Source of the DNA: Agromyces sp. H66
GTDB taxonomy: Bacteria > Actinomycetota > Actinomycetes > Actinomycetales > Microbacteriaceae
Assembly: GCF_004959775.1 (NCBI RefSeq)
Contig: NZ_SJZG01000012.1
Location: 63,910 to 127,909, forward strand
Direction of reading: 5' to 3'
DNA length: 64,000 nucleotides
The notes under the pieces were generated by a model, which was not told where the DNA came from, ran no database searches, and saw only the letters and a list, made by a program, of their open reading frames with translations. Made by a program: the position numbers and the translations under genes. Each line of letters starts with the position of its first letter. Position 1 is the stretch's first letter. This document shows positions 6,333 to 14,796 of the stretch, in pieces.

Positions 6333-8777
6333 TCAACCCGCGGCGCCCCGGAACTCCCACCCCGTGATCCACTCGGGGTCCTCGCCGTGCTCGTAGGCGT
6401 GGCCGCGCGCCGCCGACCGCGCGGCGTGCCACTCGTCTGCGATCTCCGCCACCCCGGGCTCGCCCGCGAGGCCGGGCACGCGGCGCACGACGTCGAGGGC
6501 CAGCCGGTACCGGTCGAGGTCATTCAGGTGCACCATGTCGAACGGCGTCGTCGTGGTGCCCCGCTCGATGAAGCCGCGTACGTGCAGGTTCTCGTGGTTG
6601 GTGCGGCGGTACGCGAGCTGGTGGATGAGCGACGGGTACCCGTGGAACGCGAAGATGACCGGCGAGTTCCGCGTGAAGATCGCGTCGAACTCGCGGTCGG
6701 GCAGGCCGTGCGGGTGCTGCCCGGGGTCCTGCAGGCGCATGAGGTCGACGACGTTCACGACGCGCACCGCGAGCCCGGGCAGTCGGTCGCGCAGCAGCTG
6801 GGCGGCCGCGATCGTTTCGATCGTCGGCACGTCGCCGGCGCACGCGAGCACCACGTCGGGCACGGATGCCGCGGGCTCGTCGGCGTCGAAGCCCGGCTCG
6901 TTGCCCGCCCACGCCCACACCCCGAGCCCGGCCGTCACGTGCGCCTCGGCCTCCTCGGCCGACAGCCATTGCGGCTGCGGCTGCTTGCCCGCGACGATGA
7001 CGTTCACCCGGTTCATCGTGCCGAACGCGTGCCGCGCGACCGAGAGCAGCGTGTTCGCGTCGGGCGGCAGGTAGACCCGCACGACCTCGGCCTGCTTGTT
7101 GACGACGACGTTCAGGAACCCGGGATCCTGGTGCGAGAAGCCGTTGTGGTCCTGCCGCCACACGTGCGATGACAGCAGGTAGTTGAGCGACGCCACGTCG
7201 CCGCGCCACGGCACCTCGTTCGCCGCCTCCAGCCACTTGGCGTGCTGGTTGAACATCGAGTCGTTGATGTGGATGAACGCCTCGTAGCTCGTGATGAGCC
7301 CGTGCCGCCCGGTGAGCAGGTACCCCTCGAGCAGCCCCTGCATGAGGTTCTCGCTGAGCGCCTCGATCACCCGTCCCGACCGGGCGAGGTGCTCGTCGAG
7401 CGGATGCAGCTCGGCGGCCCACGCCCGGTCGGTGACCTCGAACACCGCGCCCAGCCGGTTGGAGAGCACCTCGTCGGGACCGAAGAGCCGCACGTCGTCG
7501 GGGTTGGTGCGCATGAGTTCGGCGAACCATTCGCCGAACACCTCCGTCGCCTTGCCGTCGGCGCCGCGCCCGTCGGCGCGGACCTCGACCGCGAACGGCT
7601 CGGTGCCGGGCAGCGCGAGCGGTCGTACCACGCCGCCGTTCGCGATCGGCGTCCCGCTCATCCGCAGGTCTCCGCGCGGGCGCAGGGCATCGAGCCCGGG
7701 AATCGGGCGGCCGTCGTCGTCGAAGAGCTCCTCGGGTCGGTACGAGCGCAGCCACGCCTCGAGCATCGCGAGGTGCTCGGGGTCGTCACGCACGCCGGCG
7801 AGCGGAACCTGGTGCGAGTGGAACGTGCCCTCGACCTGCACGCCGTCGACCACGCCGGGACCGGTCCAGCCCTTGGGCGTGCGCAGCACGATCGCCGGCC
7901 AGCGGGGCGGCCGCTCGTCGAAGGCGCCGGCTGCGGCATCCGCCCGGATGTCGGCGAGGCGCTCGACGGCGACGTCGATCGCGTCGGCCATGCGCGCGTG
8001 CACGGCCAGGTGGTCCTCGCCGTCGAATCCGCCCGTGACGAGGAGCGGCTCGTAGCCGTTGCCGCGGAGGAACTCGACGAGCTCCGACTCGGGGATGCGC
8101 GCGAGCAGGGTCGGGTTGGCGATCTTGTAGCCGTTGAGGTGCAGGATCGGCAGCACCGCGCCGTCGGTGGCGGGGTTCAGGAACGCGTGCGCGCGCCAAC
8201 TGGCGGCCAGCGCACCGGTCTCGGCCTCGCCGTCGCCGATGACGCAGGCGACCACGAGGCCGGGGCGGTCGAGCGCGGCGCCGTAGGCGTGCATGAGCGA
8301 GTAGCCGAGCTCGCCGCCCTCGTTGATCGACCCGGGCGTCTCGGGTGCCGCGTGCGACGGGATGCCGCCGGGGAACGAGAACTGGCGGAACAGCCGCCGC
8401 ATGCCCTCACGGTCGGCCGTGACGGCCGGGAACAGCTCGGAGTAGGTGCCGTCGAGCCACGTGTTGGCCACCATGGCGGGTCCGCCGTGTCCGGGGCCGC
8501 AGACGTAGATCGCGGGCGTGCCGCGTTCGACGATCGCCCGGTTGAGGTGCGCGTAGACGAGGTTGAGCCCCGGGGAGGTGCCCCAGTGGCCGAGGAGGCG
8601 CGGCTTGATGTGCTCGGGCTCGAGCGGATCGTCGAGCAGCGGGTTGTCCATCAGGTAGATCTGCCCGACGCTCAGGAAGTTCGCGGCCCGCCACCACGCG
8701 TCGACCACCTCGAGGGCGACGGATGCCGCCGCGCCGCCGGTCTCGGATTCCCCACGCTGCCCGCCCGCGCCTGCCAT
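6333..8777 (-). CDS. xfp: Xylulose-5-phosphate/fructose-6-phosphate phosphoketolase
   Basis: An 814-residue thiamine-diphosphate enzyme that splits xylulose 5-phosphate (and fructose 6-phosphate) with phosphate into acetyl phosphate and an aldose phosphate. Family signatures are [18 protein letters not shown] near the N terminus, [15 protein letters not shown], the ThDP-binding [14 protein letters not shown] and [12 protein letters not shown], and near the C terminus [13 protein letters not shown]. The Met at 8777 is preceded by GGGGG at 5 nt, whereas the Met at 8804 (823 residues) has no ribosome-binding site. It supports a bypass of glycolysis giving acetyl phosphate; no acetate kinase gene is nearby. 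Confidence 0.95.
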   Translation of the reverse strand: MAGAGGQRGESETGGAAASVALEVVDAWWRAANFLSVGQIYLMDNPLLDDPLEPEHIKPRLLGHWGTSPGLNLVYAHLNRAIVERGTPAIYVCGPGHGGPAMVANTWLDGTYSELFPAVTADREGMRRLFRQFSFPGGIPSHAAPETPGSINEGGELGYSLMHAYGAALDRPGLVVACVIGDGEAETGALAASWRAHAFLNPATDGAVLPILHLNGYKIANPTLLARIPESELVEFLRGNGYEPLLVTGGFDGEDHLAVHARMADAIDVAVERLADIRADAAAGAFDERPPRWPAIVLRTPKGWTGPGVVDGVQVEGTFHSHQVPLAGVRDDPEHLAMLEAWLRSYRPEELFDDDGRPIPGLDALRPRGDLRMSGTPIANGGVVRPLALPGTEPFAVEVRADGRGADGKATEVFGEWFAELMRTNPDDVRLFGPDEVLSNRLGAVFEVTDRAWAAELHPLDEHLARSGRVIEALSENLMQGLLEGYLLTGRHGLITSYEAFIHINDSMFNQHAKWLEAANEVPWRGDVASLNYLLSSHVWRQDHNGFSHQDPGFLNVVVNKQAEVVRVYLPPDANTLLSVARHAFGTMNRVNVIVAGKQPQPQWLSAEEAEAHVTAGLGVWAWAGNEPGFDADEPAASVPDVVLACAGDVPTIETIAAAQLLRDRLPGLAVRVVNVVDLMRLQDPGQHPHGLPDREFDAIFTRNSPVIFAFHGYPSLIHQLAYRRTNHENLHVRGFIERGTTTTPFDMVHLNDLDRYRLALDVVRRVPGLAGEPGVAEIADEWHAARSAARGHAYEHGEDPEWITGWEFRGAAG

Positions 8778-8868
8778 GTCATCCCCCGTCCGACTCGGCT
8801 GCATCCGAGCCTAGGTCGGGAACGCCGCCGCGGCCAGCGCCGCCCGCACGCGGGGTAGGGTCGAGGCG

Positions 8869-8913
8869 ATGACCGACGCGCCCCTCCGACCCGTGGCCGG
8901 TCCGCACGCATGA
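8869..8913 (+). CDS. Possible 14-codon upstream ORF coupled to the AEC carrier
   Basis: A short frame (MTDAPLRPVAGPHA) starts 7 nt after a TAGGGT -10-like hexamer and ends on a TGA that overlaps the carrier ATG (ATGA). The carrier itself has no ribosome-binding site, so ribosomes finishing this small ORF could restart on it. The peptide need not have a function. Expression is inference from the arrangement. Confidence 0.35.
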   Translation: MTDAPLRPVAGPHA

Positions 8914-9830
8914 CGCAGGTCTTCACCGGGTTCGCCGTCATCGCACTCGCCGTCGTCGTGGGCTACGTGACCGGGCGCACCGGCGTCCTTGGCCCGGGCG
9001 CCCGCCAGGTGCTCGCGCTGCTGGCCTTCAACGTGCTCGGCCCGTTCCTGCTGTTCTCGGTGCTCGCGACCGCCGACGTCCGCGCGCTGTTCTCGGCACT
9101 GCTGCCGGTGTCGGCCATCGCGGCCATGGCGATGATGCTCGTGTTCGCGACCGTGTCGCTCCTCGTCTGGCGGCGCACGGTCGCGCACACCGTCGTCGGC
9201 TCGCTCGCGTCGGGCTACGTCAACGGCAACAACATCGGCATCCCCATCGCGGCCTACATGCTCGGCGACGCCGCCTACGCCGCCCCGGTGCTCCTGCTGC
9301 AGCTGCTCGTCTTCGCGCCGACCGCGCTCGCGGTGCTCGGCGCCCGGGTCGAGGGACGCACCTCGGTGCGGGACATCCTGCGCTCGACCTTCACGAACCC
9401 GATCATCATCGGCTCGCTGGCGGGCGTCGTCGTCGCCGTGTCGGGGCTCGAACTGCCGGCGATCGTGCTCGAGCCGGTCGAGCTGATCGGCCACGCCGCC
9501 GTGCCCGTCATGCTCATCGCCTACGGCATGTCGTTGCACGGCCAGCGCCTCCTCGAGCCCGGCAGCGGTCGCCGCGACGTGCTGCTCGCCACCACGCTGC
9601 AGCTGGTCGCGATGCCGGTCACGGCGTGGGCGCTCGGCCGCTTCGCCTTCGGCCTCGACGGGGTCGAGCTGTACGCCGTCACGGTGCTGGCCGCCCTGCC
9701 CACCGCGCAGAACGTCTTCAACTTCGCGCAGCGCTACGAGACGGCAGAGCTCGTCGCGCGCGACACCGTGTTCCTCACCACCATGGGATCGGTCCCGGTG
9801 CTCCTCGCAGTGGCGCTGCTGCTCGGCTGA
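8910..9830 (+). CDS. AEC (auxin efflux carrier) family transporter
   Basis: A 306-residue polytopic membrane protein with about 10 predicted transmembrane segments in two halves of five (for example FTGFAVIALAVVVGYVTG at the N terminus and PVLLAVALLLG at the C terminus). GYVNGNNIGIPIAAYMLG near residues 98-115 is the conserved asparagine/glycine motif of AEC/bile-acid-sodium-symporter-like carriers, and LPTAQNVFNFA in the second half is its counterpart. Such carriers move organic acids such as malate or malonate. Substrate here is unknown. Its ATG overlaps the stop of a 14-codon ORF. Confidence 0.88.
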   Translation: MTQVFTGFAVIALAVVVGYVTGRTGVLGPGARQVLALLAFNVLGPFLLFSVLATADVRALFSALLPVSAIAAMAMMLVFATVSLLVWRRTVAHTVVGSLASGYVNGNNIGIPIAAYMLGDAAYAAPVLLLQLLVFAPTALAVLGARVEGRTSVRDILRSTFTNPIIIGSLAGVVVAVSGLELPAIVLEPVELIGHAAVPVMLIAYGMSLHGQRLLEPGSGRRDVLLATTLQLVAMPVTAWALGRFAFGLDGVELYAVTVLAALPTAQNVFNFAQRYETAELVARDTVFLTTMGSVPVLLAVALLLG

Positions 9831-9868
9831 GAGGTCGCGGCAAGATGGTCGCGAGCGAAGGAGACCGC

Positions 9869-10594
9869 ATGCCGTTCCGCACCGACGACGGGGGAGACCT
9901 CGAGGAGCTCGTGCTCGCGCAGCGACCCGCCGACGGGTATCGCTTCCGGCTGCGCGCCGGCTTCGACTACGAGGACCCCGTGTCGGGACGACGGTACGAG
10001 GTGGGCGCCGGCCGCGCCAGCGACCTGGCGTCGGTGCCGTCGTGGCTTTGGAGCTTCATCGCGAGCTATGGACGCCAGTCGGCGCCCGCGGTGCTGCACG
10101 ACGACCGTTCCGACGCCGCCGACGCGCTCGGCGACCGCCGGGCCGCACTCGTGCAGCGGCGGGAGGACGACCGGGTGTTCCGCACCGCGCTCCGAGAGCA
10201 GCGCGTGCCGCTCCTGCGGGCCTGGCTGATGTGGGCGTGGGTGTCCGCCGATCGGGAACGCGCGCTCGGCGGGGTCGCGGGCGCGGTCTTCATGGTGCAG
10301 GCGGTGCTCGGCGCGCTGGTCGTGGTCGGGGCATCCGTCGCCGCGTTCTGGAATCCCGTCTGGCTCGCCGCCGCGCTCGTGCCCGCGCTTGCCACCGTGC
10401 CCTGGTGGCGGCTCGCGCCGCTCATGCTCCTGCTGAACTACGCCACGGGCCTGCTCGCCCCGCTCGTCGCGTTGCACCTCGTGGCGCTCGTTCCGTTCCG
10501 CCTCATCGAGGCGATCGTCGAGCTCGCGACGGGCGGCGACCCCGTCGGCGTGCTGCGTCCGACGGTGCGCCCGCCGTCGGACCGGAGCGCCTGA
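9869..10594 (+). CDS. DUF1353 domain protein with C-terminal membrane segments
   Basis: A 241-residue protein. Residues about 20-110 match DUF1353: an RYEVGAGRASDLASVPSWLW stretch with the D-L-A-S-V-P motif, then AVLHDDRSDA with the conserved histidine. DUF1353 proteins are phage- and membrane-associated and of unknown function. Residues about 130-220 add three hydrophobic segments (AGAVFMVQAVLGALVVVGAS, WLAAALVPALATVPWW, APLVALHLVALVPFRL). GAAGGAGA precedes the ATG at 5 nt. It ends 2 bp from the end of the convergent hydrolase gene, leaving no room for a terminator. Confidence 0.75.
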   Translation: MPFRTDDGGDLEELVLAQRPADGYRFRLRAGFDYEDPVSGRRYEVGAGRASDLASVPSWLWSFIASYGRQSAPAVLHDDRSDAADALGDRRAALVQRREDDRVFRTALREQRVPLLRAWLMWAWVSADRERALGGVAGAVFMVQAVLGALVVVGASVAAFWNPVWLAAALVPALATVPWWRLAPLMLLLNYATGLLAPLVALHLVALVPFRLIEAIVELATGGDPVGVLRPTVRPPSDRSA

Positions 10595-10596
10595 GC

Positions 10597-12666
10597 TCAG
10601 GCGCGGCGCTCGGCGCCCGGGGTCTCCTCCGGCGGGCGCCAGGCATGGAAGTGCTTCGCCCACCAGGTGGCCCACGGCCCCTCCGGCCGGAGCATCCCAC
10701 GCCGTGCCGCCAGCTCCGCGCGGTACTCGGGGCTCGCCATCGCGTCGCCGAGCCGCATGGGCTCGGACAGCGGGAGCACCCCGGCACCTCCGGGTCGGGG
10801 ACGGGCCGGCACGACGACCGGCGCCGGTGCGAACCGCGGCTCCACGATGACGAAGCCGGCGACCACCGCGAGCCCGATCGCGGTGACGACGAGCGCGGTC
10901 GTGTCGAGCCGGGGATCGTTCCAGGCGAACACGGCGAACCACACGACCGCGGCGGCCGTGAGCACGTACAGGGTGCGGGGGATGGCCGTGATCACGAGCC
11001 AGGTGCGCACGTCGAGCGGGCACCGGTCCCACACGATGGAGCGCTCGGTCTGGCCCTGCATGATCTGGTTCAGCCAGATCAGGAGCGCGAGGAGCAGGGC
11101 CGACGCGACCACCCAGCCGATCGCCGACAGCCGGTCGCCGTCGATGAGGAACGCCACGGCGTCGGCGCCGGCGGACGCCCCGGCCTCGAGGTCGGCCGAC
11201 GTGACGAATGCGACGGCGAGGCCGACGGCGCTCGCGACGAGCGTCACGAGCCCGGCGAAGATGGCGGATGCCGCGGGCAGGCCGGGAAGGATCGCCGCGA
11301 TCACGACCGCGGCGATGCTCGACAGCCCGAGCGACTTCTTGTCGATGACGACGAGCCGGTTGCGGAGGTAGGCGACCGGCTCGGGAACGGTCGGGAAGTC
11401 GGGTCCGAGCAGGTGCCGCGCGGTCGGTTCGACCACCTGCGTGGTGTTCGCGTGGTACATGCCGTGGTCGAGGAAGGGCTGGCTCGTGTTGTGCACGGCG
11501 TGCTCCTCGGGGCCATCGGCGACCGTGTCGTCGGAGGGGAAGTACGCGGCCCGCCAGCGCGTGCGGGCCTCGGCGCGCGTGTCGGCGATCGGCCCCGCCG
11601 AGAACGGATCCCAGATCGCCCAGTGGTTGTCCCACTCGACGCGCGCGCCGGGCTCGGCGGCGCGGTTCCGCTCGATCCAGGTCTGCACGGGCGTGTACGA
11701 GTCCTTCCGCCCGCGCCAGCTCTCCCGGCCGAGGAGCATCACGGCCGCGCCCACGGTCGTGAGGCGCCGCACGTGATACGCCGTCGGATCGAGCTCTTCG
11801 AAGAGGGCGAACGTCGAGACGGCGGCGCCCTGCGAGTGCGCGAAGAGGTGCACGTCGCCGTCGCCGACGAGCTCCTTGGCCCGTGCCAGCGCGTCGCGCA
11901 CGACGAGGCGCATCGCCGATGCGCGAACCGGTCGCTCCTTCCACGTCGCGACGTCGCCGATCGACTCGACGAGCTGGTCGAGCACGCCCTGCGCCACGTC
12001 CTTGAACCACGGGATGAGCAGCAGCGGGCTGAGCAGCGGCAGGATCGGCGTCACCACGATCCCGAGGAGCACGAGGAACACCCAGGTCGCGACGTACGCG
12101 AGGGTGCTGACCACGAGGCGGACGACGTCGACGACGAGGTTGACCGTGCGCGGCAGCAACAGCAGCCGCCGGTCCATGCGCAGGTGGTGCACGAGCGTCA
12201 TCCACGGCAGGAGCACCATCGTGCCGAGGAACAGGCCCAGGGTGCGCGAGATCGCCCGCCACAGGAACGGCACCGCCCAGCGGAACACCTGCGCCCGGGT
12301 CATCGGCACGAACGAATCCGACCATCGCGCCTCGAGGATGGCGACTTTGCGCACGACCGTCTCGACCGGGGCATCCGCCGCAGCCTCGGGGTCGCGCCGC
12401 TTCGGGAACCGCACGGTCGCGGTGACCATGGGCAGCTCGCCCGCGAGGTCGGAGTCGTGGATGGTGACGCCGTGCCCCTCGTCGGCGCCGATGATGCGGT
12501 CGCGCGCGAGCCAGTCCATACGCTCGAGGATCGGCTCGGCCCACTCGAGGAGGATCTGGCTCTTGTACGCGCTGCCCATGCCGTGCACCACCACGAGGGC
12601 GACGTCGAAGTTGCCCGGTGCGGGTCGGGTCGCCGATTCGGCGCCCTTCTCCTCGGCGATCAGCAT
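10597..12666 (-). CDS. Large alpha/beta-hydrolase-like membrane protein
   Basis: A 689-residue protein of unusual build. The N terminus (ALVVVHGMGSAYKSQ) looks like the first strand and oxyanion loop of an alpha/beta hydrolase, and VHLFAHSQGAAVSTF near residue 277 has the G/A-H-S-Q-G nucleophile elbow of lipase-class-3-like enzymes; HAVHNTSQPFLDHGMYHAN may supply the histidine. Between them, residues about 130-230 hold two or three hydrophobic segments, and residues about 430-620 hold at least six more. Membrane-bound lipase or esterase activity is inference. No named family is recognised over the full length. Confidence 0.55.
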   Translation of the reverse strand: MLIAEEKGAESATRPAPGNFDVALVVVHGMGSAYKSQILLEWAEPILERMDWLARDRIIGADEGHGVTIHDSDLAGELPMVTATVRFPKRRDPEAAADAPVETVVRKVAILEARWSDSFVPMTRAQVFRWAVPFLWRAISRTLGLFLGTMVLLPWMTLVHHLRMDRRLLLLPRTVNLVVDVVRLVVSTLAYVATWVFLVLLGIVVTPILPLLSPLLLIPWFKDVAQGVLDQLVESIGDVATWKERPVRASAMRLVVRDALARAKELVGDGDVHLFAHSQGAAVSTFALFEELDPTAYHVRRLTTVGAAVMLLGRESWRGRKDSYTPVQTWIERNRAAEPGARVEWDNHWAIWDPFSAGPIADTRAEARTRWRAAYFPSDDTVADGPEEHAVHNTSQPFLDHGMYHANTTQVVEPTARHLLGPDFPTVPEPVAYLRNRLVVIDKKSLGLSSIAAVVIAAILPGLPAASAIFAGLVTLVASAVGLAVAFVTSADLEAGASAGADAVAFLIDGDRLSAIGWVVASALLLALLIWLNQIMQGQTERSIVWDRCPLDVRTWLVITAIPRTLYVLTAAAVVWFAVFAWNDPRLDTTALVVTAIGLAVVAGFVIVEPRFAPAPVVVPARPRPGGAGVLPLSEPMRLGDAMASPEYRAELAARRGMLRPEGPWATWWAKHFHAWRPPEETPGAERRA

Positions 12667-12750
12667 GCGGTCCTCCTGCGACGATGACGGATGGTGACGC
12701 GCCGGCGTGTGTCGGCCTGAGCGAACGCTAGTGGGCCGCGATCGACGCGA

Positions 12751-13107
12751 TCAAGCACCGGCCCCCGAACGCGGGCGGCGACGGCGCAGTGCGCCGTAGC
12801 CGCGCAGGAGCTGCGGCACCACGAGGTACACCGCGAGCGGGACCACGACGAGGGTGAGCACGAGGGCGCGGAGCACGGGATGCCACGACTCCGAGAACGG
12901 GGCGAGCGCGAGCATGCCGACGGCCACGAGCGGGAAGATCGCGACCCACGTGATGACGGCCCGAACGTGCACCGACGGCGGGCCGGCGGGCGCAGCGGGT
13001 GCGGGGGGCGCGGTGGCTTCGGCGGACGAGGTGGCGGCAGGCGCGCTCGGGGCGGCGGCGGTGGGCGCGGCGGCGGAGGGCGTGCGGGCGATGGGATCGG
13101 CGGTCAT
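12751..13107 (-). CDS. Small Ala/Pro-rich membrane protein under TetR control
   Basis: A 118-residue protein: residues 1-50 are an Ala/Pro/Thr-rich cytoplasmic or linker tail, then two transmembrane segments (AVITWVAIFPLVAVGMLAL and LVLTLVVVPLAVYLVVPQLL) and a basic C terminus RRRRPRSGAGA. No named family is recognised, although the two-TM core resembles uncharacterised actinobacterial membrane proteins that sit next to TetR regulators. The ATG at 13107 has GGAGATGAC upstream. It is transcribed divergently from tetR across a 96-bp region with two related operators, so it is probably repressed by that regulator. Confidence 0.7.
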   Translation of the reverse strand: MTADPIARTPSAAAPTAAAPSAPAATSSAEATAPPAPAAPAGPPSVHVRAVITWVAIFPLVAVGMLALAPFSESWHPVLRALVLTLVVVPLAVYLVVPQLLRGYGALRRRRPRSGAGA

Positions 13108-13121
13108 GTCATCTCCAGGTT

Positions 13122-13203
13122 CAATCTCCAACTGAATGGTTGTAAGTGAACCACGCCCGCGCCGTAATCGCAACTGTCCAGTTGGAGATTGTAGACTCGG
13201 CGC
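13122..13203. promoter_or_regulatory. Divergent promoter region with two TetR operator copies
   Basis: CAATCTCCAACTG at 13122-13134 and its exact reverse complement CAGTTGGAGATTG at 13179-13191 flank the region. Within each, a 14-bp near-palindrome is found: CAACTGTCCAGTTG (13171-13184, perfect 6-bp arms) and CAACTGAATGGTTG (13129-13142, imperfect). TAGACT at 13192-13197 is the -10 of a leaderless tetR mRNA. The layout is typical of an autoregulating TetR controlling a divergent target. Confidence 0.7.
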
Positions 13204-13800
13204 ATGGCCTGGGACACCGAACGCACCCGACGGCGGCTCCTCGACGCGGCGACCGCCGAGTTCGCCGAACACGGCCTCGCCGGAGCCCGCGTCGATCGCA
13301 TCGCCCAGGCCGCCGGGGTCAACAAGGAGCGCATCTACCAGTACTTCGGCAAGAAGGACGACCTCTTCGCCGCCGTCCTCGGCACCAGGCTCCGCGCCTC
13401 GATGGACGACGTGCCCATGACCGGCGTCGGCGCCGACGCCGTGGGCGACTACGCCGGGCGCCTCTTCGAGCATCACGTCGCCGACGGCGTCATCCCGCGG
13501 CTCGTGTTCTGGGAGGGACTCGAGCGCGGACCGGCGGCCGCGGCCGCCGCTGCGCGCGTCGAGTACCATCGCGAGAAGCTCACCCGGTTCCAGGCGCTGC
13601 TGCCGGGCGTCGATCGGGACACCGCCGGAGAACTGCTGCTCACCATCGTCTCCCTCGTCAACGCGTGGCCCGTGCTCGGTCAGCTCGACCGGCTCCTCGT
13701 CGGCGACGGATCGGGCACCGACCGGGTCGCCGAGCGCCGAGCCGCGATCGTCGCCACGGCGACCGCCGCCGCGAGCGCCGCGCTCGAGCGAGCGCGCTGA
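13204..13800 (+). CDS. TetR family transcriptional regulator
   Basis: A 198-residue repressor. The N-terminal HTH spans about residues 7-52: RRRLLDAATAEFAEHGLAG, VDRIAQAAGVNKERIYQYF and GKKDDLFAAVL, all standard TetR features. The remaining helical domain (WEGLERG, AARVEYHREKLTRFQALLPG) binds an unknown ligand. The ATG follows a -10-like TAGACT by 6 nt, so the message is probably leaderless. It faces a small membrane protein gene divergently and two matching operators lie between them. Confidence 0.92.
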   Translation: MAWDTERTRRRLLDAATAEFAEHGLAGARVDRIAQAAGVNKERIYQYFGKKDDLFAAVLGTRLRASMDDVPMTGVGADAVGDYAGRLFEHHVADGVIPRLVFWEGLERGPAAAAAAARVEYHREKLTRFQALLPGVDRDTAGELLLTIVSLVNAWPVLGQLDRLLVGDGSGTDRVAERRAAIVATATAAASAALERAR

Positions 13801-14030
13801 CGCGCCATCCCACGTTCAGGGGTATCCCTGATCCCGGGCCGGAACCCGGCTCGTAGCGTAGGAGTCGATCGTCGAGCCGTGGACCGCAGGGGGAACTGTC
13901 ACCGCGGCGCACGATCGGAAAGCCGGCCCGGCACCTCCTCCCGCGAGCGGGGCGCCGGCCGGCTTCCCCTGTCTCACCCGGATCACCGGGCCCCTCCCCG
14001 GATCTCCGGGCCGATGAGCGGAGCACCACC
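13801..14030. other. 230-bp structured intergenic region
   Basis: No coding potential is evident. It contains a 9-bp stem AAGCCGGCC/GGCCGGCTT (13920-13928 with 13957-13965) enclosing a C/G-rich loop, which may terminate tetR, and an upstream segment around 13875-13915 with several short complementary stretches and GCAGGGGGAACTG. It could be a long structured leader for the LGFP-repeat gene, but no known riboswitch class was matched with confidence. Confidence 0.35.
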
Positions 14031-14750
14031 ATGGACCAGCGGATGACGCGACCCCGGCGCCTGTCGCCGACCCACCACGCTCGACCCGGCGACCGCCGGT
14101 CGACCCGTCGCGAGCGCCCCGTGAGCTGGTCGGACTTCCGCACGGCCGTAAGCTTCGACCCGTCGAACCGGCTCCTGGTCGCGGTGCCCGCGATCAGCGA
14201 GAAGCGTGCCGAGCACGCGTGGCTCGGCGACGCCGTGGCACCGCACACGCGCGTGGGCGACGCCGACGTGTATCGCCGCGAGTACGAGCGCGGCGCCGTC
14301 TACTGGTCGGACGGCACGGGGGCGCACGAGGTGCACGGCGAGATCGCCGCCCGGTGGCTCGCCCTCGGCGGCGAGTCGTCGTTCCTCGGCCTGCCGACGA
14401 CCGACGAGCAGCCGCTCATCGGCGTGGACGGGGGCTACGCGCACTTCGAGGGCGGATCCGTCTACTGGACCGCGCGGCACGGCGCCGCGGTCGTGCACGG
14501 CATGGTCCGCGACATCTGGTCGCTCCTCGGATGGGAGCGGTCGGCGCTGGGCCTGCCGGTCGCCGACGTCGGATTCGACCCCGACCGGCACGAGTTCAGC
14601 GGATGCTTCGAGCACGGCACCATCACGTGGTCGCCCGCGGGCGGACCCGACATCGCCATCACGGCGTCGGCGGCGTCGCCCGGCGAGCTCGGAGCCGACG
14701 AGCGCGACGCACTCGGGCGCCTCGCCGCCGACTTCGCGCCCCGCCCCTGA
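14031..14750 (+). CDS. LGFP-repeat protein
   Basis: A 239-residue protein with three to four LGFP repeats between about residues 60 and 210. Recognisable copies are AHEVHGEIAARWLALGG, SSFLGLPTTDEQP and VHGMVRDIWSLLGWE, ALGLPVADVG, each with the hydrophobic-Gly-x-Pro core. LGFP repeats usually anchor or bind proteins at the actinobacterial cell envelope. No signal peptide or transmembrane helix is evident in the basic N terminus (RPRRLSPTHHARPGDRRSTR), so how it would be exported, if it is, remains open. GGAG lies 9 nt before the ATG. Confidence 0.8.
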   Translation: MDQRMTRPRRLSPTHHARPGDRRSTRRERPVSWSDFRTAVSFDPSNRLLVAVPAISEKRAEHAWLGDAVAPHTRVGDADVYRREYERGAVYWSDGTGAHEVHGEIAARWLALGGESSFLGLPTTDEQPLIGVDGGYAHFEGGSVYWTARHGAAVVHGMVRDIWSLLGWERSALGLPVADVGFDPDRHEFSGCFEHGTITWSPAGGPDIAITASAASPGELGADERDALGRLAADFAPRP

Positions 14751-14796
14751 CCGCGCGGCGCCGCCCGGGCGCCGCGCGCGTGACAGACTCGGACGG

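Noticed and set aside
8811..9539. Charged His/Arg-rich minus-strand frame opposite the AEC carrier
   Set aside because: It is antisense to a transporter with clear topology and has the composition of a shadow frame.
9734..12544. A very long minus-strand open frame overlapping the large hydrolase gene region
   Set aside because: It is Arg/Ala-rich in the typical shadow manner, crosses two genuine genes and has no recognisable domain.
13801..14030. c-di-AMP (ydaO) riboswitch before the LGFP-repeat gene
   Set aside because: A G-rich segment resembles part of the motif, but the conserved flanking elements could not be placed. It needs a covariance-model search.
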